DNA of 64,000 bases from JAVKBW01 sp040222995 (GTDB lineage Bacteria > Pseudomonadota > Alphaproteobacteria > UBA8366 > Aestuariispiraceae), in NCBI GenBank assembly GCA_040222995.1, contig JAVKBW010000016.1, forward strand, positions 310,001 to 374,000, given 5' to 3'. Below the pieces are notes generated by a model. It made no database searches and was not told where the DNA came from. It worked only from the letters and a program-made list of their open reading frames with translations. Shown one piece after another: positions 1 through 8,133 of the stretch. The position numbers and the translations under genes were made by a program. How positions within the stretch are numbered: the first letter of the stretch is position 1; every line of letters starts with the position of its first letter.

Positions 1-1
1 T

Positions 2-64
2 GATCCCGGCGATCCGTGGCCGCAGGGTTACCGCCTTTCCGACACCTGGCCGCGCTACACATGA
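2..64 (+). CDS. 3' end of an upstream gene (partial)
   Basis: An open frame enters from the left edge and ends at a TGA at 62-64. Only 20 residues are visible (tail WPQGYRLSDTWPRYT), too few to name a family. The stop overlaps the next gene's start in an ATGA arrangement, which is typical of translationally coupled genes and is the main reason to believe the frame is real. Confidence 0.45.
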   Translation, partial: DPGDPWPQGYRLSDTWPRYT

Positions 65-864
65 CGCCATCGACCCTTAAAGCCGATTTTTTTGAAAGGG
101 GGTGGGTGCGGTTCCCCAGCGATCCCCGGTTGCTGGACTGGATCGAACAATCGCTGCCTGCCGCCCGTTCAACCGTTGTCGACCCGGCGAACGAACAATG
201 GCATCGCTGTGGCGGCACATGGTTTGCCGGTGTCAACGTGTTGCCGAACGACGATGCAGGCGCGGTGAAGGGCGGCCCGCCATTGTCCGGGAAGGCGGTG
301 GACTTTGTTCGCGAAGTTCTGGGGTTGCAGGGGTTTGCCTGGGACAAGGCGCAGATATCGATCTGCTATCCCGGTTATCCGAAACCGATGGAGGGCGAGC
401 CGGATGCGGGGTACCGGTTCCGGCTTTACCGCGATGCCGCCCATGTCGACGGGTTGTTGCCGGAAGGGCCGGAACGCCGCCGGTTCCTGCGGGAATATCA
501 CGGTTTCGTACTGGGGTTCCCGATGGTTGCTTTCAGCGATGACGCATCGCCGCTCGTCGTATGGGAAGGGTCGCACGACGTGGTGCGGAAAGCCTTCCGG
601 GATATCTACAAAAATTACCAGCCGAAAGACTGGCCGAATATCGATGTGACGGAGCCGTATCATGCCTTGCGCCGGCGTATTTTCGATACCTGCCGCCGGG
701 TGACGGTAACCGCGAAGCCGGGCGAGGCCTATCTGGTGCATCGGCTGGCTTTGCACGGCGTCGCGCCCTGGAGTGATACCGCGGCGGCTGGTCCGGACGG
801 GCGGATGATCGCCTATTTCAGGCCGGATATCGGCGGCCCCGCTGACTGGCTGAACGCAAAATAG
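61..864 (+). CDS. PhyH-like Fe(II)/2-oxoglutarate dioxygenase family protein (putative)
   Basis: About 267 residues. I chose the ATG at 61 rather than the GTG at 16 because the ATG overlaps the previous gene's stop (ATGA). The protein has features of the phytanoyl-CoA dioxygenase fold: an H-x-D pair in AAHVDGLLPEG, followed by GFPMVAFSDDASPLVVWEGSH. A distal His and Arg lie in GEAYLVHRLALHG and GRMIAYFRP and would complete the iron facial triad and the 2-oxoglutarate salt bridge. Assignment rests on this motif order, not on strong overall identity. Substrate is unknown. It probably forms an operon with the truncated upstream gene and has no link to the copper genes that follow. Confidence 0.6.
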   Translation: MTPSTLKADFFERGWVRFPSDPRLLDWIEQSLPAARSTVVDPANEQWHRCGGTWFAGVNVLPNDDAGAVKGGPPLSGKAVDFVREVLGLQGFAWDKAQISICYPGYPKPMEGEPDAGYRFRLYRDAAHVDGLLPEGPERRRFLREYHGFVLGFPMVAFSDDASPLVVWEGSHDVVRKAFRDIYKNYQPKDWPNIDVTEPYHALRRRIFDTCRRVTVTAKPGEAYLVHRLALHGVAPWSDTAAAGPDGRMIAYFRPDIGGPADWLNAK

Positions 865-904
865 CGCCGCGCGTCCTTTAATCTTAATCGCTATCCCTAC
901 GTAA

Positions 905-1045
905 GAATGCGATCTGTCTTGCCGGGCCGGAACCGCCGAGCCTTCTGAAATCGCCGATACGGTGGCGTTTCTGGCAGGGCCGTCCTCCACCTATATCACC
1001 GGGATCGCCCTGCCGGTTTCCGGCGGCACGCCGGTTGGTCTGTAA
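905..1045 (+). pseudogene. C-terminal remnant of a short-chain dehydrogenase/reductase
   Basis: A frame open from 905 to the TAA at 1043-1045 encodes EIADTVAFLAGPSSTYITG followed by ALPVSGGTPVGL. This is the typical SDR C-terminus (helix, S-x-Y-I-T-G, then D/S-G-G). There is no start codon, no Rossmann glycine motif and no YxxxK in the preceding DNA, which has a stop at 902-904. Only about 40 of the usual 250 residues remain. It sits at the edge of the copper resistance block, so the parent gene was probably lost when that block was inserted or by a deletion. Confidence 0.6.
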
Positions 1046-1052
1046 GGCGCAA

Positions 1053-1445
1053 TCAGGCCGGTTTCGACAATTCGGTCAGGATCGGACAATCCGGCCGGTT
1101 ATCGCCGCTGCAGGCGGTGACCAGCAGGCCCAGTTCCTTGCGCAGGGATTGCAGTTCCTCCAGTTTCCGGTCAATCTCCTCGATCCGTTCCTGTGCGATT
1201 TTCCGCACATCCGCGCTGGCGCGGTTGCGGTCTTCGTACAGGCTCAAAAGATCGCGGCAGTCTTCTATGGAAAATCCGAAACTGCGCGCCTTGCGAACGA
1301 AAAGCAGCTTGCGGATATCGGAGTCCGAATAGTCGCGGTATCCGTTCTCGCCGACGGAAACAGGCGATACCAGGGATATGTCGTCATAGTACCGAACGGT
1401 CTTCGACGGCAGTCCCGACCGTTTCGCCGCTACGCCTATTTTCAT
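1053..1445 (-). CDS. cueR: CueR, Cu(I)-responsive MerR-family regulator
   Basis: A 130-residue MerR protein. An N-terminal winged helix (MKIGVAAKRSGLPSKTVRYY) is followed by a dimerisation helix and a C-terminal metal loop, ACSGDNRPDCPIL. Cys112 and Cys120 fall at the positions known for the Cu(I) ligands of E. coli CueR, and Ser77 matches the residue that marks monovalent-metal sensors. CueR activates promoters with an overlong 19-bp spacer, and exactly such a promoter lies at 5133-5163 in front of the Cu ATPase. The gene is last in a leftward cluster with copB, copA and the cupredoxin, 20 bp after copB. Confidence 0.93.
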   Translation of the reverse strand: MKIGVAAKRSGLPSKTVRYYDDISLVSPVSVGENGYRDYSDSDIRKLLFVRKARSFGFSIEDCRDLLSLYEDRNRASADVRKIAQERIEEIDRKLEELQSLRKELGLLVTACSGDNRPDCPILTELSKPA

Positions 1446-1465
1446 GGTTGCTTCACTTCCGTTTG

Positions 1466-2170
1466 TCAGAACATCAACCGCACGCCTGTTACGAGAAACA
1501 GGTTGTCAGCGTCTTCTCCATTGGCATCGGCGATGTTCGCGGTTTCTCCGAATGATCGTTCGTAGTGAACCCCAATATAAGGCGTTAACAATCGATCTTC
1601 GAGGTCATAACCGAGACGGGCGCCGACTTCCACGGTTGGTCCCCAGGCGCCGTATTCAAAATCCTCGTCGTCGGTGAAGGGGATGTCGATTTCGACGCTT
1701 GGCGTAAGCGTGATGTAGTTGGTGACTAGCCCCTCGTACTCAATCTCAAAACGGGCCGATGGATCTTCCGACAGAAACAGATCAGCATCGATTTCGAACC
1801 ACTGTTCGGCAAGGCCGTGGATGCCGACAACACCGGATACCCTGTCGATTCCTTTCGGATTATCCAGGCGTATCCCTGCTGCGACATCGTAGAAAGTACT
1901 GACCGGCGTTTGCAGGCGGAGCTGGTTTTCCAGCGTTTCGAATCTGCTGCTCTCGGTTTCATATTCTCCTTCGCTGCGCCAGACCAGTTTCAGTTCATCC
2001 GATCCGACAAGCGCATCAAAATCCCAGGCGAAAACATCGTCGTCTGTATCTTCAAACCGGTGTTCAAGCTGTTCAACCTGAATACCCCAGATCAGCGACT
2101 CTTCCGCAGCAGCCTGAGAGGATAGGAGTGTCGAGGCAATAATTGTCATTGCTACGTGAAAGCGTTTCAT
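1466..2170 (-). CDS. copB: CopB-type outer membrane copper resistance protein
   Basis: 234 residues with an N-terminal signal peptide (MKRFHVAMTIIASTLLSSQAAA). Alternating beta-strand patterns end in a terminal Phe (TGVRLMF), typical of outer membrane beta-barrels. Size and context match the CopB/PcoB family, which acts in copper resistance next to the periplasmic oxidase CopA. The usual Met-rich N-terminal segment is absent; an acidic stretch (RFEDTDDDVF) is there instead. Its ATG overlaps the copA stop codon (2167-2170), so the two are translationally coupled. Confidence 0.85.
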   Translation of the reverse strand: MKRFHVAMTIIASTLLSSQAAAEESLIWGIQVEQLEHRFEDTDDDVFAWDFDALVGSDELKLVWRSEGEYETESSRFETLENQLRLQTPVSTFYDVAAGIRLDNPKGIDRVSGVVGIHGLAEQWFEIDADLFLSEDPSARFEIEYEGLVTNYITLTPSVEIDIPFTDDEDFEYGAWGPTVEVGARLGYDLEDRLLTPYIGVHYERSFGETANIADANGEDADNLFLVTGVRLMF

Positions 2171-3936
2171 TGGATGCGCTCCCCGCCAACATGATTAATG
2201 GCGGCCGATTTGCCGTCCGGCCCGCCTTCGACAATGACTTTTCGGAACATGCCGCTGTCAGCGTGATAGGAAAGATGGCAATGGAATGCCCACTGGCCGG
2301 GCGCATCGACTTCTGTTTCCATGTTAACGACGGTGCCGGGCGCAACACTGATGACGTGCTTGACCGGGTCCCACTTTCCCGCGCCGTTATCCAGAATCGA
2401 CCACATACCGTGCAAATGCATCGGATGCGTCATCATGGTTTCATTTACGAACTTGAAACGCACCCTTTCGCCATATTGAAGACGGATCGGTTCCGCATCT
2501 TCATACTTCACATTGTTGATGGACCAGATATAGCGTTCCATATTGCCGGTCAGCCGGATTTCAATTTCCCTGGTCGCGTCACGGTCCTCATAGAGCGGGC
2601 GCTGTGCTTTCAGATCAGCGTAGGAAAGGAATTTCCCACCGCTGGCGGCAGTTGGGGTCAATCCGCTTCCCGGTGCATAGAACGGGTCGGATTTTTTCGT
2701 GCCGCCGTGCGCGCTGTGATCCATTCCCGCCATTGTTGAGCCGTCGGCCATTGTGTGGCTGCCGGACATGGAGCCGTGGTCCATCCCTTCCATCATTGTG
2801 CCGTCGGCCATCATGTGACTGTCGAACATGGAGCCGTGGTCCATCCCCTGCATACCGCCGTGGTCCATGCCCGCCATACCAGGCGCCAGACGCATGTCGG
2901 CCATTGTCAGCAATGGCGGCTCCCGCATTGCCGGGACATCTGCTTCCATGCCCTCCTTCGTTGCAAGAGTGCCTCTCGCAAAGGCGGTGCGCGCCATCGA
3001 TTCAGCAAAAATCGTGTAGGCTTTGTCATCTTTCGGCCGCACGATCACGTCATACGTTTCGGCAACGGCAATTCGGAACTCGTCAACCTTGACCGGCTGA
3101 ACATTGTTACCGTCTGCCTGCACGACGGTCATTTCAAGGCCGGGAATACGGATATCGTAGTATGTCATTGCGGAAGAGTTGATGAACCGGAGGCGAATGC
3201 GTTCTCCCGGCTTAAAAATGCCGGTCCAGTTCTGTTCCGGTGATTTTCCGTTTATCAGCGGAGTGAAACCCTGCAGGTCTTCGACATCCGTCGGCATCAT
3301 CCGCATCTCGCCCCAGGCTTTCCTGTCGGCAAGCGCCGCGTCGAACCCCATTTCTTCTGTGTCCGAAAGAAAATTCAGCAGTGTCCGTTGCTGCCGGTTG
3401 TAGTAGTCCGGCATCATTTTCAGGTTGCGCATGATACGGTTGCCGGAATGCGGATGGGCGTCGGTGAGTTGAACCACATACTCGCGGTCGAAACGGAAAG
3501 GTTCGCGTCCTTCGGGTTCGATTATAATTGCGCCATACGCGCCGTCCGGTTCCTGAAAGCCGGTGTGGCTGTGGAACCAGTAGGTGCCCGTCTGCACAAT
3601 CGGAAAGTTATAGGTGAAGGTTTCACCGGGTGCGATTCCGTCATAACTGATTTTCGGGACGCCATCCTGCTGGTACGGCAGTATCAAACCGTGCCAGTGG
3701 ATCGACGTCGATTCGGAAAGATTGTTGGTGACATTGATTGTCACTTCTTCACCCTCCCTGAATCGCAATACAGGACCGGGTGATGCTCCATTGTATCCAA
3801 TGCCCGTCCTAACGAAGTCACCTGTGTCGATCGTTACTTCATCGACAGTGAGGTTGTACTCGGCGGCAATTGCATTGCCTGATAGACCAAACACGATTGC
3901 CGCGACTGCTGCGGCAGTGAGATGTAGAATTTTCAT
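2167..3936 (-). CDS. copA: CopA-family periplasmic multicopper oxidase
   Basis: About 589 residues. I place the start at the ATG at 3936, which begins a signal peptide (MKILHLTAAAVAAIVFGLSG) that a start at 3999 would bury. All four copper ligand blocks are visible: SIHWHGLILP, GTYWFHSHTGFQ, THPMHLHGMW and HCHLSYHADSGM. Between the last two domains is a Met/His-rich repeat region built on GMDHGxM and ADGxM units, a copper-loading feature of CopA/PcoA. It presumably oxidises or sequesters Cu(I) in the periplasm. It lies between the cupredoxin gene upstream and copB downstream (4-bp overlap). The signal lacks a twin arginine, unlike many homologues. Confidence 0.92.
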   Translation of the reverse strand: MKILHLTAAAVAAIVFGLSGNAIAAEYNLTVDEVTIDTGDFVRTGIGYNGASPGPVLRFREGEEVTINVTNNLSESTSIHWHGLILPYQQDGVPKISYDGIAPGETFTYNFPIVQTGTYWFHSHTGFQEPDGAYGAIIIEPEGREPFRFDREYVVQLTDAHPHSGNRIMRNLKMMPDYYNRQQRTLLNFLSDTEEMGFDAALADRKAWGEMRMMPTDVEDLQGFTPLINGKSPEQNWTGIFKPGERIRLRFINSSAMTYYDIRIPGLEMTVVQADGNNVQPVKVDEFRIAVAETYDVIVRPKDDKAYTIFAESMARTAFARGTLATKEGMEADVPAMREPPLLTMADMRLAPGMAGMDHGGMQGMDHGSMFDSHMMADGTMMEGMDHGSMSGSHTMADGSTMAGMDHSAHGGTKKSDPFYAPGSGLTPTAASGGKFLSYADLKAQRPLYEDRDATREIEIRLTGNMERYIWSINNVKYEDAEPIRLQYGERVRFKFVNETMMTHPMHLHGMWSILDNGAGKWDPVKHVISVAPGTVVNMETEVDAPGQWAFHCHLSYHADSGMFRKVIVEGGPDGKSAAINHVGGERIQ

Positions 3937-3995
3937 GACATATGCCTTGTATTGAGCGCTGGCACTACGTTTGCCGTCGCTGCAGATGGGTGACA

Positions 3996-4559
3996 TCAAT
4001 GGGTGAGGTCTATATCGCCGACCATGCCCGAATCATAGTGACCTGGCACGTTACATGCGAATTCCAGCTCGGTATGGTCGGGAAACGTCCAAATGATTTC
4101 GCCGGACTTTCCCGGTTCAAGAAGTATGCTGTTCGCTTCTTCATGCATCCCGTGGCCCATCGATTCCTGCATGGCCTTTGCGGCGTCCCAGTTGATCTTG
4201 TCAGGCTCTAGCACGCCGTGCTGCATCATCATCATTTCAGGTGCGTGTGCAGCGTGCATCTCGCTTGTTGCGATATTGAATTCATGCACGAGTACACCTT
4301 TATTTCGGATGATGAACCGAACTGTTTCGCCTTCCTTTACGGAAATGTCTTCAGGTTCATAATAGTTGTCGTGCATAACGATTTCGATTGTACGTGTAAC
4401 CTGGGAAGGCTCTCCCGGCTCGCCGATTTTTGCACTCATTCCGGCGTGACCGTGACCGTCATCCTGTCCTTCCGCCGCAAGCGAATGATAGACGGGGACA
4501 ACGGAAAACAGGGAGATTGCGAACGCACCGATAGCATTGTGTAGTGAATTGGATTTCAT
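3996..4559 (-). CDS. Periplasmic cupredoxin (plastocyanin/azurin-like copper protein)
   Basis: 187 residues with a signal peptide ending near SLAAEG. The cupredoxin copper site is recognisable: a His in GVLVHEFN, then the C-terminal loop FACNVPGHYDSGM, which supplies Cys, His and Met. Between them is a Met/His-rich insert (HAAHAPEMMMMQHG and MGHGMHEE) not needed for the fold, suggesting extra Cu binding. It probably passes copper or electrons to CopA. The stop codon is 59 bp upstream of the copA start chosen here. Confidence 0.82.
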   Translation of the reverse strand: MKSNSLHNAIGAFAISLFSVVPVYHSLAAEGQDDGHGHAGMSAKIGEPGEPSQVTRTIEIVMHDNYYEPEDISVKEGETVRFIIRNKGVLVHEFNIATSEMHAAHAPEMMMMQHGVLEPDKINWDAAKAMQESMGHGMHEEANSILLEPGKSGEIIWTFPDHTELEFACNVPGHYDSGMVGDIDLTH

Positions 4560-4636
4560 AGTGATTCCTCGAAAGTCTGACAGATTCCAGATGTAGGTTC
4601 TCCGGCGGAAGTGCCGGGCACCCTCGTTTCGTGCTG

Positions 4637-4981
4637 TCAGAGTCGAGGAGGTGGAGGTTCTATGCCTCTGGGTACGGACCCGGCAAATTCAGTGAGTTCG
4701 ATATAGGCGATGGAAAGGCACTGGTAAGCCGCCGAGTCTGGCTTCTTCTGAGACAGGGTGTCGCCACTGCAATGGTTGGATCCTGCGTCGCAACAGCCGA
4801 TTGCTTCATGTCCGCACTTACCCTGATCGCACTTTTTCAGCATATCGGAAGAGCCGTGCGAATGCTGTGTAGCGGAACCGTGATCGTTCATGTGCTGAGC
4901 GACTGGCATCGATGCATGGAGCGGCGCCAAGCCAAACGCAATAAAGACGATCAAAGACAAGGTGACGGCATAAATCTTCAT
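4637..4981 (-). CDS. Small Cys/His-rich secreted protein, copper cluster
   Basis: 114 residues from the ATG at 4981, which opens a signal peptide (MKIYAVTLSLIVFIAFGLAP). The mature part is rich in His, Met and Cys (AQHMNDHGSATQHSH, KKCDQGKCGHEAIGCCDAG) and ends in a Pro-rich tail (PRGIEPPPPRL). This resembles the style of DUF2946-type proteins found in copper operons, but I do not assign it firmly. It is the first gene of the leftward copper cluster, and metal binding in the periplasm is the likely role. A longer frame starts at 5017 but would hide the signal peptide. Confidence 0.65.
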   Translation of the reverse strand: MKIYAVTLSLIVFIAFGLAPLHASMPVAQHMNDHGSATQHSHGSSDMLKKCDQGKCGHEAIGCCDAGSNHCSGDTLSQKKPDSAAYQCLSIAYIELTEFAGSVPRGIEPPPPRL

Positions 4982-5132
4982 GGCGTTAATATCTAAAGCA
5001 ACGTCATTCGAATTCAATAAATTTGTTTATACGTTGCAGCCGGTCGTTGGATTTTCAGGAGCCAGCCTTGCCGGCGCCTATATGTCAAAAGCCTGGCTGC
5101 CAAAAATTCGACTTGTTAACCAGGATATCGTC

Positions 5133-5163
5133 TTGACCTTCCAGTTACTGGAAACCCTATGTT
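5133..5163 (+). promoter_or_regulatory. CueR-dependent promoter of the Cu ATPase gene
   Basis: A -35 TTGACC (5133-5138) and a -10 TATGTT (5158-5163) are separated by 19 bp, the spacing characteristic of MerR-family activated promoters. The spacer carries a perfect inverted repeat, TTCCAG-TTA-CTGGAA (5139-5153), very like the E. coli copA CueR box. The element rules out the upstream ATG at 5159 as the ATPase start because it lies inside the -10. Confidence 0.88.
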
Positions 5164-5188
5164 GGGACTATGGAAGGATATTTCAACG

Positions 5189-7645
5189 ATGGCTGAAGCA
5201 GACCAACACCACCACGACCTGCATCGCGATCCGGTTTGCGGCATGACCGTCGAACCGCAGGATGGTGCCGTCACGACCGAAATCGACGGCGGAACCTACT
5301 ATTTCTGTTGCAACGGATGCCGTAAAAAGTTCGAGAAATCTCCCGATACATACAAAACGGCGGAAGACGTTGTTTGCGGCATGAGTGTCGACCGGGCCAC
5401 CGCGCGGCACATGACGAAGCATGAAGGCGAGCGGTACTATTTCTGTTCAAAGGGTTGTCGCCAGAAGTTCGAGGACTCGCCGGAATCCTATCAGGACGGC
5501 AGGCCTGCGCCGGAACCGATGCCGGAAGGAACCATCTACACCTGTCCGATGGATCCCGAAATCGAACAGGTCGGGCCCGGCGACTGCCCGATCTGCGGCA
5601 TGGCGCTGGAGCCGAAAGGCATTCCGGCGGGCGATGAAGGGCCGAACCCTGAATTCATCGACTTCCGCCGCCGGTTCGTTGTCGGCGCTATCCTGTCAGT
5701 TCCTCTTGTGGCGATCTCGATGGGACCGATGCTTGGTCTGCCTGTGCATGACTGGGTCGGTTCACGACTGTCGCAGTGGCTGGAACTCGCGCTCGCCACG
5801 CCGGTCGTGCTGTGGGCGGGCTGGCCCTTCCTTGTGCGCGGCGCGAAGTCTTTTCGCAGCATGAACCTGAACATGTTCAGCCTGATCGGCATGGGCGTCA
5901 CCGCCGCCTATCTGTTCAGTGTCGTAGCCGTTCTGGCGCCGGACCTGTTTCCCGATGGCTTCCGGGCCGCGGACGGGCGGGTCGATGTCTACTTCGAGGC
6001 CAGCGCGGTCATCATCGTGCTGGTGCTGCTCGGCCAGTTGCTGGAGCTGGGCGCGCGCGAGCGTACCGGCGCCGCTATCAGGGCGCTACTCGATCTGGCG
6101 GCCAAAACGGCGCGGCGCATCTCCGAGGACGGTACGGAAGAGGAAGTATCTCTCGACGACGTGAAGATCGGCGACAGACTGCGCGTGCGGCCCGGCGAAA
6201 AGGTGCCGGTCGATGGCGTCGTCATCGAGGGTCGGTCTTCGGTCGATGAATCCATGCTGACCGGCGAGGCCGTGCCGGTTGAAAAGGCTGCGGATGACCG
6301 GGTGACCGGCGCGACGATCAACGGTACGGGCAGTCTCGTGATCGAAGCGGAACGCGTCGGCGGCGATACCGTTCTGTCGCAGATCGTGCAGATGGTGGCC
6401 GATGCCCAACGGTCACGCGCGCCGATCCAGAAACTGGCGGATTCGGTCGCCGGAAAATTCGTGCCGGCTGTAATCGCCGTTGCCGTGGCGGCCTTCATTG
6501 CCTGGTCGATTGTCGGGCCTGACCCTGCCCTTGCCTATGCGCTTGTCGCGGCCGTGTCGGTGCTGATTATCGCCTGCCCCTGCGCGCTGGGACTCGCCAC
6601 GCCGATGTCGATCATGACGGCGACCGGGCGGGGGGCTCAGGCGGGTGTTCTGATCCGCAACGCCGAAGCGCTGGAAGGGTTCGCGGCGGTCGATACCCTG
6701 ATTGTCGACAAGACCGGCACGTTGACCGAAGGCAAGCCGACGCTCGTTGCCGTCCTGCCGGAAGACGGTTTTGACGAGAATGAGGTGCTGCGGCTTGCCG
6801 CAAGTCTGGAACGCGGCTCCGAACATCCATTGTCGGATGCCATCGTGAACGGCGCGGAAGAACGAAATCTGTCTCTTTCAAAGGCTGAAAACCTGGATGC
6901 GCCGACCGGCAAGGGTATCATCGGCACGGTCGATGGAAAGGATGTCGCCGTCGGCAATGCCAAACTCCTCGAACAACTGGGTCTGGAGGCAAAGGAATTT
7001 GCCGAACAGGCCGATGCGCGACGCGATGACGGGGAAACCGTGATGTTCGTGGTTGTCGACGGCGCCGTCGCCGGGCTGGTTTCGGTCAGCGATCCGATCA
7101 AGAAAACCACGAAAGACGCCCTGAAAGCCCTGCATGACGAGGGGATACGCATCGTCATGGCGACCGGCGACAACGAACGGACCGCAAAATCGGTCGCGGA
7201 AAAACTCGGCATCGACGACTATCGCGCCGATGTTCTGCCGGAAGACAAGGCGCGGATCATCAAGCAGCTTCAGAATGACGGTCACATCGTTGCGATGGCG
7301 GGTGACGGGGTCAACGACGCACCGGCCCTGGCGCAGGCGAATATCGGCATCGCCATGGGCACCGGCGCGGATGTCGCCATCGAAAGCGCCGGGATCACGC
7401 TGGTGAAGGGCGATCTGAACGGTATCGTCCGTGCGCGACGTCTGTCGAAGGCGACGATGCGCAATATCAAACAGAACCTGTTTTTCGCGATGGTATACAA
7501 CGCGGTCGGAGTGCCGGTTGCGGCAGGTGTGCTGTATCCGTTTCTGGGTCTTCTGATTTCACCAATGTTCGCGGCGGCGGCGATGAGCCTGTCGTCGGTA
7601 TCGGTGATCGGCAATGCGCTCCGGCTCCGGTCGGTGCGGCTATAG
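5189..7645 (+). CDS. Copper-exporting P1B-type ATPase with two YHS/TRASH-like domains
   Basis: 818 residues from the ATG at 5189, preceded by a GGAAGGA-like site and consistent with the CueR promoter just upstream. The N-terminus lacks classic HMA (GMxCxxC) domains. Instead it has a His-rich start (DQHHHDLH), two YHS-like modules (DPVCGMTV...YYFCCNGC around residues 14-44 and VVCGMSV...YYFCSKGC around 61-90), then the heavy-metal-binding segment YTCPMDPEIEQVGPGDCPIC (about 117-136). The ATPase core is complete: IACPCALGLATP in the membrane domain, DKTGTLTEG with the phosphorylated Asp, SEHPLSDAI and GDGVNDAPAL. It exports Cu(I) from the cytoplasm. Confidence 0.94.
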   Translation: MAEADQHHHDLHRDPVCGMTVEPQDGAVTTEIDGGTYYFCCNGCRKKFEKSPDTYKTAEDVVCGMSVDRATARHMTKHEGERYYFCSKGCRQKFEDSPESYQDGRPAPEPMPEGTIYTCPMDPEIEQVGPGDCPICGMALEPKGIPAGDEGPNPEFIDFRRRFVVGAILSVPLVAISMGPMLGLPVHDWVGSRLSQWLELALATPVVLWAGWPFLVRGAKSFRSMNLNMFSLIGMGVTAAYLFSVVAVLAPDLFPDGFRAADGRVDVYFEASAVIIVLVLLGQLLELGARERTGAAIRALLDLAAKTARRISEDGTEEEVSLDDVKIGDRLRVRPGEKVPVDGVVIEGRSSVDESMLTGEAVPVEKAADDRVTGATINGTGSLVIEAERVGGDTVLSQIVQMVADAQRSRAPIQKLADSVAGKFVPAVIAVAVAAFIAWSIVGPDPALAYALVAAVSVLIIACPCALGLATPMSIMTATGRGAQAGVLIRNAEALEGFAAVDTLIVDKTGTLTEGKPTLVAVLPEDGFDENEVLRLAASLERGSEHPLSDAIVNGAEERNLSLSKAENLDAPTGKGIIGTVDGKDVAVGNAKLLEQLGLEAKEFAEQADARRDDGETVMFVVVDGAVAGLVSVSDPIKKTTKDALKALHDEGIRIVMATGDNERTAKSVAEKLGIDDYRADVLPEDKARIIKQLQNDGHIVAMAGDGVNDAPALAQANIGIAMGTGADVAIESAGITLVKGDLNGIVRARRLSKATMRNIKQNLFFAMVYNAVGVPVAAGVLYPFLGLLISPMFAAAAMSLSSVSVIGNALRLRSVRL

Positions 7646-7656
7646 GCGGGTACAGG

Positions 7657-8133
7657 ATGGCGTCGAAAACAACAGGCAACCGATGGATATTGTGGGGTGG
7701 ACTGGGTGCAGTCTGTGCAACGCTGGCGGGGCTCGTTTTCCATGCGCTGTCGCCGGATGAGTCGCCGCCAAGCGCCGCATCGCTCGCCCAGGGGAAGACG
7801 CTTTACATCGAACATTGCCAGTCCTGCCATGGCGACGAACTTCAGGGACAGCCGAACTGGCAAATCCGGAAGGCCGACGGAAAGCTGCCGGCCCCGCCGC
7901 ACGACGAAACCGGGCATACCTGGCACCATCCGGATCAGATCCTGTTCGATCTCACCAAGTACGGGCCGGCGGCAATGGCGGGACAGGGCTATCAAAGCGA
8001 TATGCCGGGTTATGAAGGTATTCTGAGCGACGAAGAAATCCGCGCTGTGCTGAACTACATCAAGAGCACCTGGCCCGAGGAGATACGCCGGGAACAGGAA
8101 AGACGGACCAAAAAGATGGAAAACGCAGGATGA
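7657..8133 (+). CDS. Membrane-anchored class I cytochrome c
   Basis: 158 residues. An N-terminal hydrophobic anchor (WILWGGLGAVCATLAGLVF) is followed by one haem-binding CQSCH motif and a probable axial Met in YQSDMPGYEGILSDEE, then the usual C-terminal helix (IRAVLNYIKSTWPEEIR). It follows the Cu ATPase by 11 bp and overlaps the multicopper oxidase start by ATGA. It could therefore donate or accept electrons for that oxidase, a role inferred from position only. Confidence 0.87.
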   Translation: MASKTTGNRWILWGGLGAVCATLAGLVFHALSPDESPPSAASLAQGKTLYIEHCQSCHGDELQGQPNWQIRKADGKLPAPPHDETGHTWHHPDQILFDLTKYGPAAMAGQGYQSDMPGYEGILSDEEIRAVLNYIKSTWPEEIRREQERRTKKMENAG

